64,000 nt of DNA from an uncultured Oscillibacter sp. (lineage in GTDB: Bacteria > Bacillota > Clostridia > Oscillospirales > Oscillospiraceae), in the NCBI GenBank assembly GCA_910577405.1, contig CAJTMG010000002.1, positions 124,001 through 188,000 on the forward strand, read 5' to 3'. The notes under the pieces were generated by a model. That model ran no database searches, was not told the DNA's origin, and worked only from the letters and a program-made list of their open reading frames with translations. How positions within the stretch are numbered: the stretch's first letter is position 1; each line of letters begins with the position of its first letter. Shown in pieces: positions 1 through 9,080 of this stretch. The position numbers and the translations under genes are program-made.

Positions 1-318
1 TTCGGTAACGCCCAGCTCATAGGCCCGCTCCACATATTCCACGCTGTCGTCAGAAGAAATCATGATTACAGGAACGTCTTCGATCCAATGATTGGCGTTC
101 ATGATTTCCAGCACCTGGAGGCCCCGCATTTTTGGCATGATATTATCCAGCAGCACCAGGCAGAGTTCAGGGCTCCGCTGCTGAAGGATGTCGATACAGG
201 GAAGACCGTCGTCGGCCTCCAGGAAGTCATACTCATCGCCCAGCATAGCAGCCAGCATGGTACGGTTGGTCTCGTTATCGTCCACAATCAGGATTTTCGG
301 CTTATGTTCCTTGCTCAA
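1..318 (-). CDS. Response regulator, receiver domain (partial)
   Basis: CheY-like receiver domain that would be phosphorylated by a histidine kinase; the C-terminal part lies beyond the left edge, so any output domain is unknown. The frame starts at a TTG (318) 11 bases after an AAGGA ribosome site; the nearby GTG and ATG codons are out of frame. Visible residues are the acidic pair D13-D14 in LIVDDNETNR and the phospho-acceptor D58 in LLDNIMPKMRG, followed by VPVIMISSDDS. It is divergent from the flagellar operon and has its own promoter. The NETNR motif is typical of receivers in hybrid kinases or in GGDEF or HD-GYP proteins, so a longer protein is likely. Confidence 0.85.
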   Translation of the reverse strand, partial: MSKEHKPKILIVDDNETNRTMLAAMLGDEYDFLEADDGLPCIDILQQRSPELCLVLLDNIMPKMRGLQVLEIMNANHWIEDVPVIMISSDDSVEYVERAYELGVTE

Positions 319-447
319 AGGGAATCACATCCTTACAAATAGTGTCTTGACAGGGAAGGGGCAGATCTGAGAGTACGCCGTGAGCAAAGGCAGGGGCAGA
401 AAAAGCTCCCTGGCCCTGTGAATGCGGACTCGCAAAATATCAACTTT

Positions 448-476
448 ATTCTACCATAGGCCGAAAAAAATAGCAA
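448..476 (-). promoter_or_regulatory. Sigma-A-type promoter of the response regulator
   Basis: On the minus strand TTGCTA (471-476) is followed after exactly 17 bases by TAGAAT (448-453). The predicted start of transcription would leave a leader of roughly 120 bases before the TTG start codon. Confidence 0.65.
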
Positions 477-777
477 GCAAAAACCGCATTCGGGAAAAGC
501 GACTTTGGAAAACATTTCCGACAGGGAGCGCCGCCTGGGAGAATGTTCGCAAGCGGAGGACGGATGTTTGCAAAACCGGAGGCTTGCTTAGTGTTTCAGT
601 GACATGGAGACAGGTAAGATTGATGGACATAGTAAAAAATTTACGTAGAGCAAAAGGAAATGAACGGCAAAATCACCAATTCAGCCATTTATATCAAGAA
701 AAAAACGGCTTAATCAGAAAAAATTGCCAAAATATCCGCAAAACAAAATCTGGCAGTGCTTTGTCGTAAAAAAGCTC

Positions 778-806
778 TTGATTTTTTCCGTGGGATGGTG
801 CATAAT
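778..806 (+). promoter_or_regulatory. Candidate sigma-A promoter of the flagellar operon
   Basis: TTGATT (778-783), a 17-base spacer and CATAAT (801-806) face the flgB gene. The leader to flgB would be about 220 bases. This is the best-looking forward promoter before the 26.7-kb operon. No sigma-D-type element (TAAA-N15-GCCGATAA) was seen nearby. Confidence 0.55.
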
Positions 807-872
807 ATCTCCTGACGGGAGTATGCCGTTTTGTTGCCGTCCCCTCTTTAGCTGGACTGAACCGGCACTCCC

Positions 873-899
873 ATTGCAGATATTGCAGATATTGCAGAT
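873..899 (+). repeat. Three perfect tandem copies of a 9-base unit
   Basis: The unit ATTGCAGAT is present three times without interruption in the untranslated leader between the candidate promoter and flgB. It could be a regulator site, an RNA element or a slippage-prone tract. Confidence 0.9.
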
Positions 900-1030
900 A
901 GAGAGATTCAACGTCATATGAGTGCGCCGGTATAGTGCCGCCGCGGCCCTTTATGGAACCCTTTACCTACTCTGCGGCCCTGGCTGCGCTATGATTTTTT
1001 CTGATTTTTGTATGAAGGGGAGGACTGTAC

Positions 1031-1417
1031 ATGGATTTGCTGTCGTGCAACTCCAGCTTGATGTTGGAAAAATCCCTGGGCTTCCTGTGGACCAAGCAGG
1101 CGGCCATTCTGGATAATATTGCCAACGCCGAGACGCCAAATTATCGCGAGAAAATTGTCACCTTCGAAGAAAGCCTCCGGGGGAAGCTCCAGCAGGCCGC
1201 CCGAACCCAGACCCCTGTGAAGGACGTGCGCCGGGTCCTGGATTCCTCCCCCTTCGCCGTGACCGAGCAGGCCGTGGTGACAAGAATGGATGAAAACGGC
1301 GTCAACGTTACCGTCCAGAGCGCCGAGGCCATCCGCAACGCCTATCAGCTCCGTTACGTCATGAGTAGCATCAACAGCGACCTGACTTTGCTGCGCACCG
1401 CCGTCCGGGGCCAGTAA
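1031..1417 (+). CDS. flgB: Flagellar basal-body proximal rod protein FlgB
   Basis: Subunit of the proximal rod, exported by the flagellar type III system and assembled on the MS ring. The 128-residue length fits the family. The N-terminal flg_bb_rod signature is clear (NIANAETPNYR at about residues 29-39), and the C-terminal helix with an NAYQLRY stretch matches other FlgB proteins. A strong ribosome site (AAGGGGAGG) sits seven bases before the ATG. It is the first gene of the long operon; flgC follows after an unusually long 161-base gap that contains an inverted repeat. Confidence 0.95.
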   Translation: MDLLSCNSSLMLEKSLGFLWTKQAAILDNIANAETPNYREKIVTFEESLRGKLQQAARTQTPVKDVRRVLDSSPFAVTEQAVVTRMDENGVNVTVQSAEAIRNAYQLRYVMSSINSDLTLLRTAVRGQ

Positions 1418-1490
1418 AACGCTTCGCTTGACTTCAAAACCCTTCCCGGCGCAGGCTGGCTCTTTCAGCTTTATGCCCTATACTTTTCTG

Positions 1491-1534
1491 AACGCTGTCT
1501 CCTCGGCTTGCCTAAGATGCGAAGATACAGCGTT
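1491..1534 (+). other. Inverted repeat in the flgB-flgC spacer
   Basis: Perfect 8-base arms, AACGCTGT (1491-1498) and ACAGCGTT (1527-1534), enclose 28 bases. There is no T-tract after it, so it is more likely an RNA processing or stability element than a terminator. Confidence 0.4.
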
Positions 1535-1578
1535 GCCCTTGTCTAAATTCCCCTCTGGAGAAATGGAGTGCAGTACAT

Positions 1579-2040
1579 ATGGCATTTTTAAGCAGTATGA
1601 ATATTGTGGCCTCCGGCCTGACCGCGCAGCAGCTTCGGCTTGACGTGGTGGCCGAAAATGTGACCAATTCCACTACCACCCGTACCGAGGGCGGCGGGGC
1701 CTACCGGCGGAAAATGGTCGTCTTCCGCTCTGAAACCGGCCGGGATACCTTCCGCAAGGCCATGGCCAAGGCCGCTTACGGAATGGCGCCGAACAAGGGC
1801 TTCGATACCATCGGCGGCGTGAGGGTGACCCAGATCGTGGAGGACCCTACGCCCTTTAAGCTGGTCTACGACCCTGAACATCCTGACGCAAATGAGGACG
1901 GATACCTGGAAATGCCCAATATCGACATGGTGAAGGAAATGACTGACGCCATGGCCGCAACTCAGGCATATTCCGCCAACGTGACGGCTTTCAACACGCT
2001 GAAAACCGTGATCGCGCAGGGCTTGGAAATCGGTAAGTAA
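1579..2040 (+). CDS. flgC: Flagellar basal-body proximal rod protein FlgC
   Basis: Proximal rod subunit that polymerises next to FlgB. The N-terminus (MNIVASGLTAQQLRLDVVAE, residues 7-26) is the conserved FlgC form of the rod signature and the C-terminus (EMTDAMAATQAYSANVTAFN) is the matching helix. At 153 residues it is slightly long for the family, the extra length lying in the central region. The ATG at 1579 has a GGAG ten bases upstream. fliE follows after 17 bases. Confidence 0.95.
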   Translation: MAFLSSMNIVASGLTAQQLRLDVVAENVTNSTTTRTEGGGAYRRKMVVFRSETGRDTFRKAMAKAAYGMAPNKGFDTIGGVRVTQIVEDPTPFKLVYDPEHPDANEDGYLEMPNIDMVKEMTDAMAATQAYSANVTAFNTLKTVIAQGLEIGK

Positions 2041-2057
2041 GGAGTGGTACGGGTATT

Positions 2058-2366
2058 ATGGAACGTTTGGATAAGCTGGCGCCCCTGAATCCGCTGAAAC
2101 CCCTGAGCGGCGAGAAAAAAACCCAGGACGCCCATCCCCTGGAGGAAAGCGTTTTCGGGGCCGTGTTCCGCTCCGCCATCGACAACGTGAAGGAAACCGA
2201 CGCGGAAAAAGTGGAGGCCCAGTACCTTCTGGCTACCGGACAGCTTGATAATCCCTCCGCTCTGATGATTGCTGCCAGTAAGAATCAGATTGCGGTCGAT
2301 TTGCTGATTCAATTGAGAAACAAGGCTCTGGACGTTTACTCGGAGCTGACGAGAATCAGTCTGTAA
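2058..2366 (+). CDS. fliE: Flagellar hook-basal body complex protein FliE
   Basis: Small export substrate that joins the MS ring to the proximal rod. The protein has 102 residues, and its C-terminal half (SKNQIAVDLLIQLRNKALDV, about residues 75-94) is the conserved FliE region. The position between flgC and fliF is the standard one in Firmicutes. Its ribosome site (AAGGAG) overlaps the flgC stop codon, which suggests coupled translation. Confidence 0.93.
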   Translation: MERLDKLAPLNPLKPLSGEKKTQDAHPLEESVFGAVFRSAIDNVKETDAEKVEAQYLLATGQLDNPSALMIAASKNQIAVDLLIQLRNKALDVYSELTRISL

Positions 2367-2423
2367 CGTCCTGAGGAGGAATCGGAAACCGTGACGACTG
2401 CAAGCAAAAGGAGGTGAGGGCGT

Positions 2424-4115
2424 ATGGAAGAGAGACAGGAAAAAGAAAAGCTGGGCGCAAAAATCAAGCGCGGCTTTGGGAAGGCTAAGGAGAAAGTCAA
2501 AAGCCTGTCCCGGAAAACCTTGATTATTATCGCGGCCGTGGTCGCCGTGGTGGTCATCGCCCTCATCGCGCTGGCCGTGTCCCTTTCGGCCAATAAAAAG
2601 GAATACGCCGTGCTGGTCACCGGGGTCAGCAATAACGAGGCGTCTTCCGTTATCAGTTATCTGGAAAGTCAGGGAGTAACCAATTATAAAGTAGAAAACA
2701 ACGATACCATTCTTGTTCCCAAAGGACAGGAGGAAAACCTGAAGGCCAGAATCCTGATGGAGAACCTCACCGAGTCGGGCTTCTTCTATTCTACATATTT
2801 TGACCATATCAACAGCCTGTCCACCGAGGCGGAACGCAATCAGGTGACGCTGTTCGATTTGCAGGACCGCCTGGGGGCTACCATCCGCAGTCTTGAAGGC
2901 GTGCGGGACGCTACAGTTAACATTACCCCCGGCGAGGATAAGAGTTATATTCTGGATAATAACGTGGTGGTGGAGGCCGAGGCTTCCGTCATCGTGACCA
3001 TGGCGGACGGAAAAGAATTGGGCGATGAAATGGCCAACGCAATCCGCCATCTGGTGTCCCACTCCATCAAGGGCCTGGAAGTCGGGTCCGTGGGCATCAT
3101 CGACAGCTTGGGCAATGTCTACGGCGAGTTTGGCTCCGGCACCGGCGACGCGTCCCAGAGGAAATTGGAGCTGGAACTGCTGAACGCTAACCGGATCCGC
3201 ACCGAGGTCATGAAAGCGCTGGTCCCCTTCTTCGGAGAGGATAACGTGCGGGTGGCCGTGAACTGCGAGGTGGAGCTGGGCAACGTCACCGAACACCGGA
3301 CGGATTATTCGCTGCCGGAGTACGCCCAGGATGGTTCCACCGGCGGACGGGGCATCGTCGACAGCGAGGGCTATCAGTACGCCAACGGACGGTCCGGTGA
3401 CGACGGCGTGGGCGGTCCCGTGGGCGCGGACGTGAACAGCGACCTTTCCGAATACGTGGAAGATAATCAGGACATTGAGGGAGACGAACGGTCCGTTACC
3501 GGCGGCTGGCAGAAAGATTACCTGACTTCCAACAGCATAAAGGATATTTATAATGATTCCGGCCACCTGGTGGATGTCTCCGTAGCCGTGAGCATCAATT
3601 CCAAAGTGGCCGAGGGCGCAAATCTCCGGCAGCTGCAGTCCCATGTGGCGCGGGCAGCACAGATCACCGGCGATATCGACGAGGTGACCGGAGAGGAAAA
3701 CCTGGACGGCAAGATTTCTATTATGTCAATGGACTTCTTCAATCCCACCGTTGGACCTGAACCGCTGCCTGATGAAGGCGTCGTTATTCTGGGCGCGCCT
3801 CTGTGGGTCTGGATCGCGGCTGGCGTTGGTCTGCTGCTGTTCATCATTCTGCTGGTGGTCATTCTGCTGCTGCGCCGGAGAAAGCGGAAGAAGCAGGAAG
3901 AGGCCGAGCGTCTGGAACAGCAGGAAATGGACGCTCTGCTCAGCGCGGCTGGCCTGGACGAACCCAATGCGGAGAGCGGCGCGGATGTAATGGAACTCCA
4001 GACGGAGAGGAGTATGGAACTGCGCAAGGACATCCGTCAGTTTGTCACGGAGAATCCGGAGGTCGCGGCGCAGATGATCAGAAGCTGGCTAAGGGGGGAC
4101 AACGACGATGGCTGA
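2424..4115 (+). CDS. fliF: Flagellar MS-ring protein FliF
   Basis: Forms the membrane ring on which the flagellum is built. The protein has 563 residues, two predicted membrane segments (about 32-54 and 461-486), the YscJ/FliF ring-building domain between them (SYLESQGVTNYKVENNDTIL region), and a C-terminal cytoplasmic tail that ends in the FliG-binding segment (AAQMIRSWLRGD). The basic N-terminus precedes the first membrane segment. A perfect AGGAGGTGAG ribosome site precedes the ATG. The stop overlaps the fliG start by eight bases. Confidence 0.97.
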   Translation: MEERQEKEKLGAKIKRGFGKAKEKVKSLSRKTLIIIAAVVAVVVIALIALAVSLSANKKEYAVLVTGVSNNEASSVISYLESQGVTNYKVENNDTILVPKGQEENLKARILMENLTESGFFYSTYFDHINSLSTEAERNQVTLFDLQDRLGATIRSLEGVRDATVNITPGEDKSYILDNNVVVEAEASVIVTMADGKELGDEMANAIRHLVSHSIKGLEVGSVGIIDSLGNVYGEFGSGTGDASQRKLELELLNANRIRTEVMKALVPFFGEDNVRVAVNCEVELGNVTEHRTDYSLPEYAQDGSTGGRGIVDSEGYQYANGRSGDDGVGGPVGADVNSDLSEYVEDNQDIEGDERSVTGGWQKDYLTSNSIKDIYNDSGHLVDVSVAVSINSKVAEGANLRQLQSHVARAAQITGDIDEVTGEENLDGKISIMSMDFFNPTVGPEPLPDEGVVILGAPLWVWIAAGVGLLLFIILLVVILLLRRRKRKKQEEAERLEQQEMDALLSAAGLDEPNAESGADVMELQTERSMELRKDIRQFVTENPEVAAQMIRSWLRGDNDDG

Positions 4116-5181
4116 GACAGCAACAGCAAAGGCTCAGGCAAACGCCGCCCCCGCGCCTGCTAAGGGCCCCAGCATCAAGAAAATGGAGCTGACAGGGTCC
4201 CAGAAGGCTGCGGCGGTAATTGCGGCCCTGGGCGTTGAGAAAGCAGCGCTGATTTATAAGTACATGGACCCTGACGACGTGGAGCAGCTTACCCTTGAAG
4301 TGGCAAAGCTGGGATTCCTGGATTCCACCGTCACCGAGGAAATTCTGCTGGAGTTCCATCAGAGCTGCCTGACCCATAAAGCCGTTACCGAGGGCGGCCT
4401 GGAGTATGCCCGGACCGTTCTGGAGAAGGCTTACGGCGAACAGGCCGCGGCGGAACTTCTGGGCAAGGTCACAAGATCCCTCAAAAACCGGGAGTTCTCC
4501 TTCATGGACAAGGCGGACATCAAGTCCCTGTTCTCTGCCTTGGCCGGAGAGCGTCCCCAGACCATCGCCGTGGTGCTGTCCTACGTGGACGCAGACAAGG
4601 CAGCCGGCGTGATCGCGCAGCTGGACGAGAACCGTCAGATTCAGGTGGTGGAGAGCATCGCCAAAATCGAGAGCGTGTCCCCTGCCGCCATCAAGATCGT
4701 GGAGGCCGAAATGCGCAACAAGTTCTCCAATATCATTACCAGCAGCAATGTCAAGGTCGGCGGTATCGATTACGTCGCCGATGTGATGAACAACCTGGAC
4801 CGTACCAGCGAGAAGAATATTTTCGACGGGCTGGCCGACCGGGACCAGGAGCTGGTGGACGAGATTCGCAAGCGGATGTTCGTCTTCGAGGATATCATTA
4901 CCATGGACGACCGCAGCGTGCAGCGTTTTGTCCGGGACTGCGACCCCAGAGATCTGGTGCTGTCCCTCAAGGCGGCCAACGCGGAAGTCGCCAACAAGCT
5001 CTTCGCCAATATGTCTACAAGAATGGCCCAGAGCATCAAGGACGACCTGGAGATTACTTCCAACGTTCGTATGAAGGACGTGGAGGAAGCTCAGCAGAGA
5101 ATTGTAGGAATTATTCGGAAACTCGAGGAAGATGGTGAAATCATCATCCTGAAGGGCGGAAAGGACGATATCATTGCCTAG
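4108..5181 (+). CDS. fliG: Flagellar motor switch protein FliG
   Basis: C-ring rotor protein that transmits stator force and binds FliF and FliM. The 357 residues include an Ala/Pro-rich N-terminal extension of about 25 residues before the usual start (LTGSQKAAAVIAALG). Charged torque helix residues are visible near the C-terminus (ITMDDRSVQRFVRDCDPRDL). It overlaps fliF by eight bases upstream and fliH by eight bases downstream, so the three are translationally linked. Confidence 0.97.
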   Translation: MAETATAKAQANAAPAPAKGPSIKKMELTGSQKAAAVIAALGVEKAALIYKYMDPDDVEQLTLEVAKLGFLDSTVTEEILLEFHQSCLTHKAVTEGGLEYARTVLEKAYGEQAAAELLGKVTRSLKNREFSFMDKADIKSLFSALAGERPQTIAVVLSYVDADKAAGVIAQLDENRQIQVVESIAKIESVSPAAIKIVEAEMRNKFSNIITSSNVKVGGIDYVADVMNNLDRTSEKNIFDGLADRDQELVDEIRKRMFVFEDIITMDDRSVQRFVRDCDPRDLVLSLKAANAEVANKLFANMSTRMAQSIKDDLEITSNVRMKDVEEAQQRIVGIIRKLEEDGEIIILKGGKDDIIA

Positions 5182-6067
5182 TATCTGGAAATCTTTTTCC
5201 CGACCCAAGGCCGAGCGCTACCAGTTCCCGGACGCCGAGGACCTGCGGTTTGACGAGCCTTCGCCGGAGCCTGTGACGGAGCCGGCGGAGGTGCAGCCTG
5301 AAACCGTGCCGCCAGCTCCGCCGCCCCCGCCAGAGCCTGAGCCGGAACCGGACCCCATCGAGTTCGCGCAGATTCAGGCGGAACAGATCCTGGAGGACGC
5401 GCGGCGCAGGGCGGAGGAAATCCTGGAGAACGCGGAGCGGGAGGCCCAGGCCAAGGCGGAAGAGCTCTATGAGTCCTCCCGGCAGGCGGGTCTGGAGGCC
5501 GGCCGCGCTGAGGGCATCCTTCAGGGCACGGCCCAGGCTATGGAGGAAAACCGGCAGGTCCAGGCCCGGCAGATGGAACTGGAAGCAGCCGAGATTCAGC
5601 AGTTTTTGGATAAGGCCGGGGCCGCGCTGGACCGGCAGATGGATGAGAATGTGGAGGAGCTGCGGGACCTTGCACTGGCAATTGCCGAGAAGGTGGTCTG
5701 CGTGAGCCTCAAGAGCAGCTCGGAAGTCATTTGCCGTATGATCCAGACCGCCGTGGATAAGCGCAAACGCCGGGAGTGGGCGCATATTTACATCGCAGAG
5801 TGTGACGCGAAACATCTTGTGAAACTCCCCGCCTCCTTGACCGCCGCCCTGGCCTCCCTCAGCGACCGGGTGCGGATTATCCCCATGGCTGACGACGAGT
5901 CCGGCACCTGTATTATTGAAATGCCTGATGAGATTATTGACGCCAGCGCCGCTACCCAGATGGAGAACATCCGGGGACTGCTGGCCGACGCGCCCGCTCC
6001 CGGCTTCGACGGAAACCTGAACTTCGGCCGGGGTCCTGGCGGGTCGCCCCTTGGAACGGAATCCTAA
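5174..6067 (+). CDS. fliH: Flagellar assembly protein FliH
   Basis: Peripheral stalk-like regulator of the export ATPase FliI. The 297-residue frame starts at a TTG inside the fliG end. The N-terminal third is Pro/Glu-rich (PPAPPPPPEPEPEPDP), followed by a long Ala/Glu coiled coil (about residues 65-160) with GxxxG-like spacing (EAGRAEGILQG), and a C-terminal globular domain (VDKRKRREWAHIYIAECDAK and later) like the FliH/YscL family. Sequence conservation in this family is low, so position between fliG and fliI is part of the evidence. Confidence 0.9.
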   Translation: MPSIWKSFSRPKAERYQFPDAEDLRFDEPSPEPVTEPAEVQPETVPPAPPPPPEPEPEPDPIEFAQIQAEQILEDARRRAEEILENAEREAQAKAEELYESSRQAGLEAGRAEGILQGTAQAMEENRQVQARQMELEAAEIQQFLDKAGAALDRQMDENVEELRDLALAIAEKVVCVSLKSSSEVICRMIQTAVDKRKRREWAHIYIAECDAKHLVKLPASLTAALASLSDRVRIIPMADDESGTCIIEMPDEIIDASAATQMENIRGLLADAPAPGFDGNLNFGRGPGGSPLGTES

Positions 6068-6081
6068 GAAAGTGGACGGGA

Positions 6082-7389
6082 ATGCTTATGTACCGGCAGT
6101 TGATTCGGCAGGTTTATAACGCGGAGACTTACAGCCTGACAGGAAAAATCGAGAATATTGTCGGTATGTCCATAGAAGCCTCCGGCGGACGTGCGGCCGT
6201 GGGCGATATCTGCCGGATTTACAACGGCGATTCCGGAGGCCAGGTGACGGCTGAGGTTGTCGGATTCAAGAACGATCATATCCTGCTGATGCCCTACGCT
6301 GATATGAACGGTATTTCTGCCGGGAATTTTGTTCGGAATACCGGAAGACAGCTTACCTTGCGGGTGGGCGAGTTCCTCCGGGGCCGGATCATCAACGCCA
6401 TGGGCCAGCCCATCGACGGCAAGGCCCCTTTTGAGGGCGGTACCCCTTATTGCGTCAGCGGGTCACATATCAATCCACTCCAGAGACCCCCAATCCGGGA
6501 GCGGATGGAGTTTGGTGTTAAAGCCATAGATGGAACAATTACCATAGGAAAAGGACAGAGAATCGGGATTTTTGCCGGCTCCGGCGTGGGAAAGTCCACA
6601 TTGATGGGCATGATCGCGAAGAACGTCAAGGCGGATATCAACGTGATCGCTCTGGTGGGCGAACGAGGCCGCGAGGTGCTGGAGTTCGTGCAGAAGGATC
6701 TGGGCGAGGAGGGAATGCGGCGGTCCGTTCTGGTGGTCGCTACCTCTGACCAGCCTGCCATGCTGCGGATGAAGTGCCCCAGCGTGGCAACGGGAATTGC
6801 AGAATTCTTCCGGGACCAGGGCTATGACGTGCTTTTGATGATGGATTCCTTGACCCGGTTCGCCATGGCCCAGCGGGAAATTGGACTGGCTATCGGGGAA
6901 CCGCCGGTGTCCCGAGGATACACGCCTTCCATGTACGCCGAGATGCCAAAGCTCCTGGAGCGAAGCGGGAATTTCGACAAGGGTTCTATTACCGGCGTCT
7001 ATACCGTTCTGGTGGAGGGCGACGATACCAACGAACCAATCGCCGATACCGTCCGCGGAATTTTAGACGGGCATATCGTGCTCTCCCGCGCCTTGGCCAA
7101 CGGAAACCATTACCCCGCCATCGACGTCAGCGCCAGTATTTCCCGTCTGATGGTGGAAATCGTCTCCCCTGAGCACCGGCAGCTTGCTTCCAGACTGCGG
7201 GATATCCTGAGCGTTTACGAAAAGAATGCCGACCTGGTGTCCATCGGTGCCTACAAGCCGGGGACCAACCGGAATCTGGATTACGCGCTTTCTAAGATCG
7301 ACGCCGTGAATTCCTTCCTGATGCAGGATATCAACGAGGCGTTCAGTTATGAGGAATGCCTGGCTGCTCTGGGCGCAATCTTGAAATAA
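6082..7389 (+). CDS. fliI: Flagellum-specific export ATPase FliI
   Basis: Hexameric ATPase that unfolds and delivers export substrates. The 435-residue protein has a Walker A motif AGSGVGKST (about residues 164-172), the GERGREVLEF segment, Walker B DVLLMMDSLTRFA, and the RGYTPSMYAEMPKLLERSG stretch typical of FliI/F1-beta relatives. Two in-frame ATGs (6082 and 6088) are possible; the first is used because GGACGGGA precedes it. It lies 14 bases after fliH. Confidence 0.97.
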   Translation: MLMYRQLIRQVYNAETYSLTGKIENIVGMSIEASGGRAAVGDICRIYNGDSGGQVTAEVVGFKNDHILLMPYADMNGISAGNFVRNTGRQLTLRVGEFLRGRIINAMGQPIDGKAPFEGGTPYCVSGSHINPLQRPPIRERMEFGVKAIDGTITIGKGQRIGIFAGSGVGKSTLMGMIAKNVKADINVIALVGERGREVLEFVQKDLGEEGMRRSVLVVATSDQPAMLRMKCPSVATGIAEFFRDQGYDVLLMMDSLTRFAMAQREIGLAIGEPPVSRGYTPSMYAEMPKLLERSGNFDKGSITGVYTVLVEGDDTNEPIADTVRGILDGHIVLSRALANGNHYPAIDVSASISRLMVEIVSPEHRQLASRLRDILSVYEKNADLVSIGAYKPGTNRNLDYALSKIDAVNSFLMQDINEAFSYEECLAALGAILK

Positions 7390-7412
7390 AAGAGAAAAAG
7401 GGGACGTGTGGT

Positions 7413-7859
7413 TTGAAAAAGTTCAAATTTTCGCTGGATACCGTGCTTTCCTACAAGCAGCAGGTTTTGGACGCCCTTCGGGGAGAGCACGCGGAGTGTC
7501 TGGCGAAGGTCCGGGCCCAGGAAGAACTCCTGGAGAACCTCTGGCAGGAGTACCGGGATTATAACGGGGAATATCAGGAGCGGGCGCGGGAAGGACTTCC
7601 TGTGACGGACGCGCTGATGTATCAGAACGGCCTGCGGGCAGCGGAGCTGGAGATTCAGCAGGAAACGGCCCGGCTGGAGAAGCTGAAGGCCCAGGAGGAA
7701 AAGAAACGGGCCGAGGTGGTGGAGGCCAGGAAGGAAACGTCCTCCATCGAGAAGCTGCGGGAGAAGAAGCTGGCGGCGTATCATAAAGCCTTGGAAAAGA
7801 GCGAGGAACAATTCATTGAGGAATTTGTCAGCGCCGCCCGTGCACACGCTCCCGCTTGA
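7413..7859 (+). CDS. fliJ: Flagellar export chaperone FliJ
   Basis: Short coiled-coil protein that escorts substrates and contacts FliI and FlhA. The likely start is the TTG at 7413 (LKKFKFSLDTVLSYKQQV), which matches the usual FliJ N-terminus; an upstream ATG in the same frame would sit inside fliI and lacks a ribosome site. The 148 residues are almost entirely charged helix, as expected for the family. A 68-base gap separates it from fliK. Confidence 0.88.
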   Translation: MKKFKFSLDTVLSYKQQVLDALRGEHAECLAKVRAQEELLENLWQEYRDYNGEYQERAREGLPVTDALMYQNGLRAAELEIQQETARLEKLKAQEEKKRAEVVEARKETSSIEKLREKKLAAYHKALEKSEEQFIEEFVSAARAHAPA

Positions 7860-7927
7860 GAACGGTCCAATCTGGTTCATAATCGAGCCGTTTGGAATAT
7901 ATATTTTATAGAAGGAGGTGAGCGAGC

Positions 7928-9064
7928 TTGGATTTTATCTATAATGCTATGATGGCCAGCGTGAAGACGCCCCAGGAACGAACAGCCCAGACGCCGGATA
8001 AGAAGAGTGATTCCGACGGCTTCCAGAAGCTGCTGGATGAAAAGAAGACCCCCGACAATACCGCCGCAGCCAGCGGACCAGAACAGCCTCAGCAGTCCCA
8101 GGGTGAAGAGCCCCAGGAAGCGGAGGCCGTTCAGCCTGTTCAGGACCCCCGCGAACTGGAGAAGCGGATGGCGATGGCTGCTATGGCAATGGCGCAGAAT
8201 CCGGAGGTCGCGGAACTGGCTGCCGACATTGCGGAGGAGACTCCTCAGGTGCTGACGGACCCCAATTGGGAGGACGGTTTTATTCCTGTGGGCTACGACG
8301 ATTATGACGGTTACCGGATCGTTCATTGGATGAAGCCCGAGGCGGCTGGCGAAAATTTGCAGGCGTTCAATCAGGAGGCCGGCAAGTGGGTCGAACAGCA
8401 GCAGGAACAGCAAACGGAGGAAATCGCCCCGGAGACCCTGGTGAAGGACAGCGTTTTGCCGAAGCTGGAGGAGCCGAAGGCGGAAGTGATCCGGACGGAC
8501 GCGGTGGAGATTCCTGTTGAGGATGTGGAGACGCTGCCGGAGGACGCGCCTGCGGAAACGCCGGTGTTCGAGGACGTGCGGGCGGTGCCTGTGAAGGTCG
8601 CCGAAGCCCCTGCGGAGCCGGAACAGGCGGAAACGGAATCCATCGGAAAGCAGATCGGCCAGCGTTTGATTCAGGTGACTTCTGTGACAGCCGAGGGGAA
8701 CGGACAGAGTATCACGGTGCGTCTGGACCCGGCAAACCTGGGCAAGGTGCAGGTGGAAGTGAGCCTGGATAAGGACGGCGTGCTGCGGGTCAGCCTGAGC
8801 GCGGAGAACAGCCGGACAGCAGGGCTTCTGGAGCGTCACAGCGGAGATCTGGCCGGGATCCTGGGCCGGTACGCGGGACGGGATGTGGAAGTGGAAGTCC
8901 CCCGGCAGGAAAATCAGCAGCGGCAGGATCTCTATGACCAGCAGCAGGAGCGTCATCAGCAGCAGCACCAGCAGGAACAGCAGCACAGCCGTCGGGAGAG
9001 CGGGGAGGATTTCCTGCATCAGCTCCGTTTGGGACTGATCCCCGTGGACGGCGAGATTATCTGA
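7928..9064 (+). CDS. fliK: Flagellar hook-length control protein FliK
   Basis: Secreted molecular ruler that switches export specificity when the hook is complete. The 378-residue protein starts at a TTG eight bases after a strong GAAGGAGGTGAG site. A long acidic, low-complexity N-terminal region (residues 1-240) is followed by the conserved C-terminal Flg_hook domain (SITVRLDPANLGKVQVEVSL, about residues 258-277) and a Gln/His-rich stretch. Position between fliJ and flgD agrees. Confidence 0.9.
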   Translation: MDFIYNAMMASVKTPQERTAQTPDKKSDSDGFQKLLDEKKTPDNTAAASGPEQPQQSQGEEPQEAEAVQPVQDPRELEKRMAMAAMAMAQNPEVAELAADIAEETPQVLTDPNWEDGFIPVGYDDYDGYRIVHWMKPEAAGENLQAFNQEAGKWVEQQQEQQTEEIAPETLVKDSVLPKLEEPKAEVIRTDAVEIPVEDVETLPEDAPAETPVFEDVRAVPVKVAEAPAEPEQAETESIGKQIGQRLIQVTSVTAEGNGQSITVRLDPANLGKVQVEVSLDKDGVLRVSLSAENSRTAGLLERHSGDLAGILGRYAGRDVEVEVPRQENQQRQDLYDQQQERHQQQHQQEQQHSRRESGEDFLHQLRLGLIPVDGEII

Positions 9065-9080
9065 GGAAAGGAGTGAGATC

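Larger units (their letters stand above)
319..1030. other. Divergent intergenic control region (712 bases)
   Basis: No convincing gene lies here. It separates the minus-strand response regulator from the flagellar operon and carries outward promoters at 448-476 and 778-806, a short hairpin (CTCC/GGAG around 810-822) and three tandem 9-base repeats at 873-899. Short open frames in this stretch have no ribosome site and no recognisable sequence. Confidence 0.6.

Noticed and set aside
1962..3644. Very long minus-strand open frame (560 codons) opposite fliF
   Set aside because: It mirrors the fliF codons, has no ribosome site and no family-like sequence; such antisense frames are frequent in GC-rich coding DNA.
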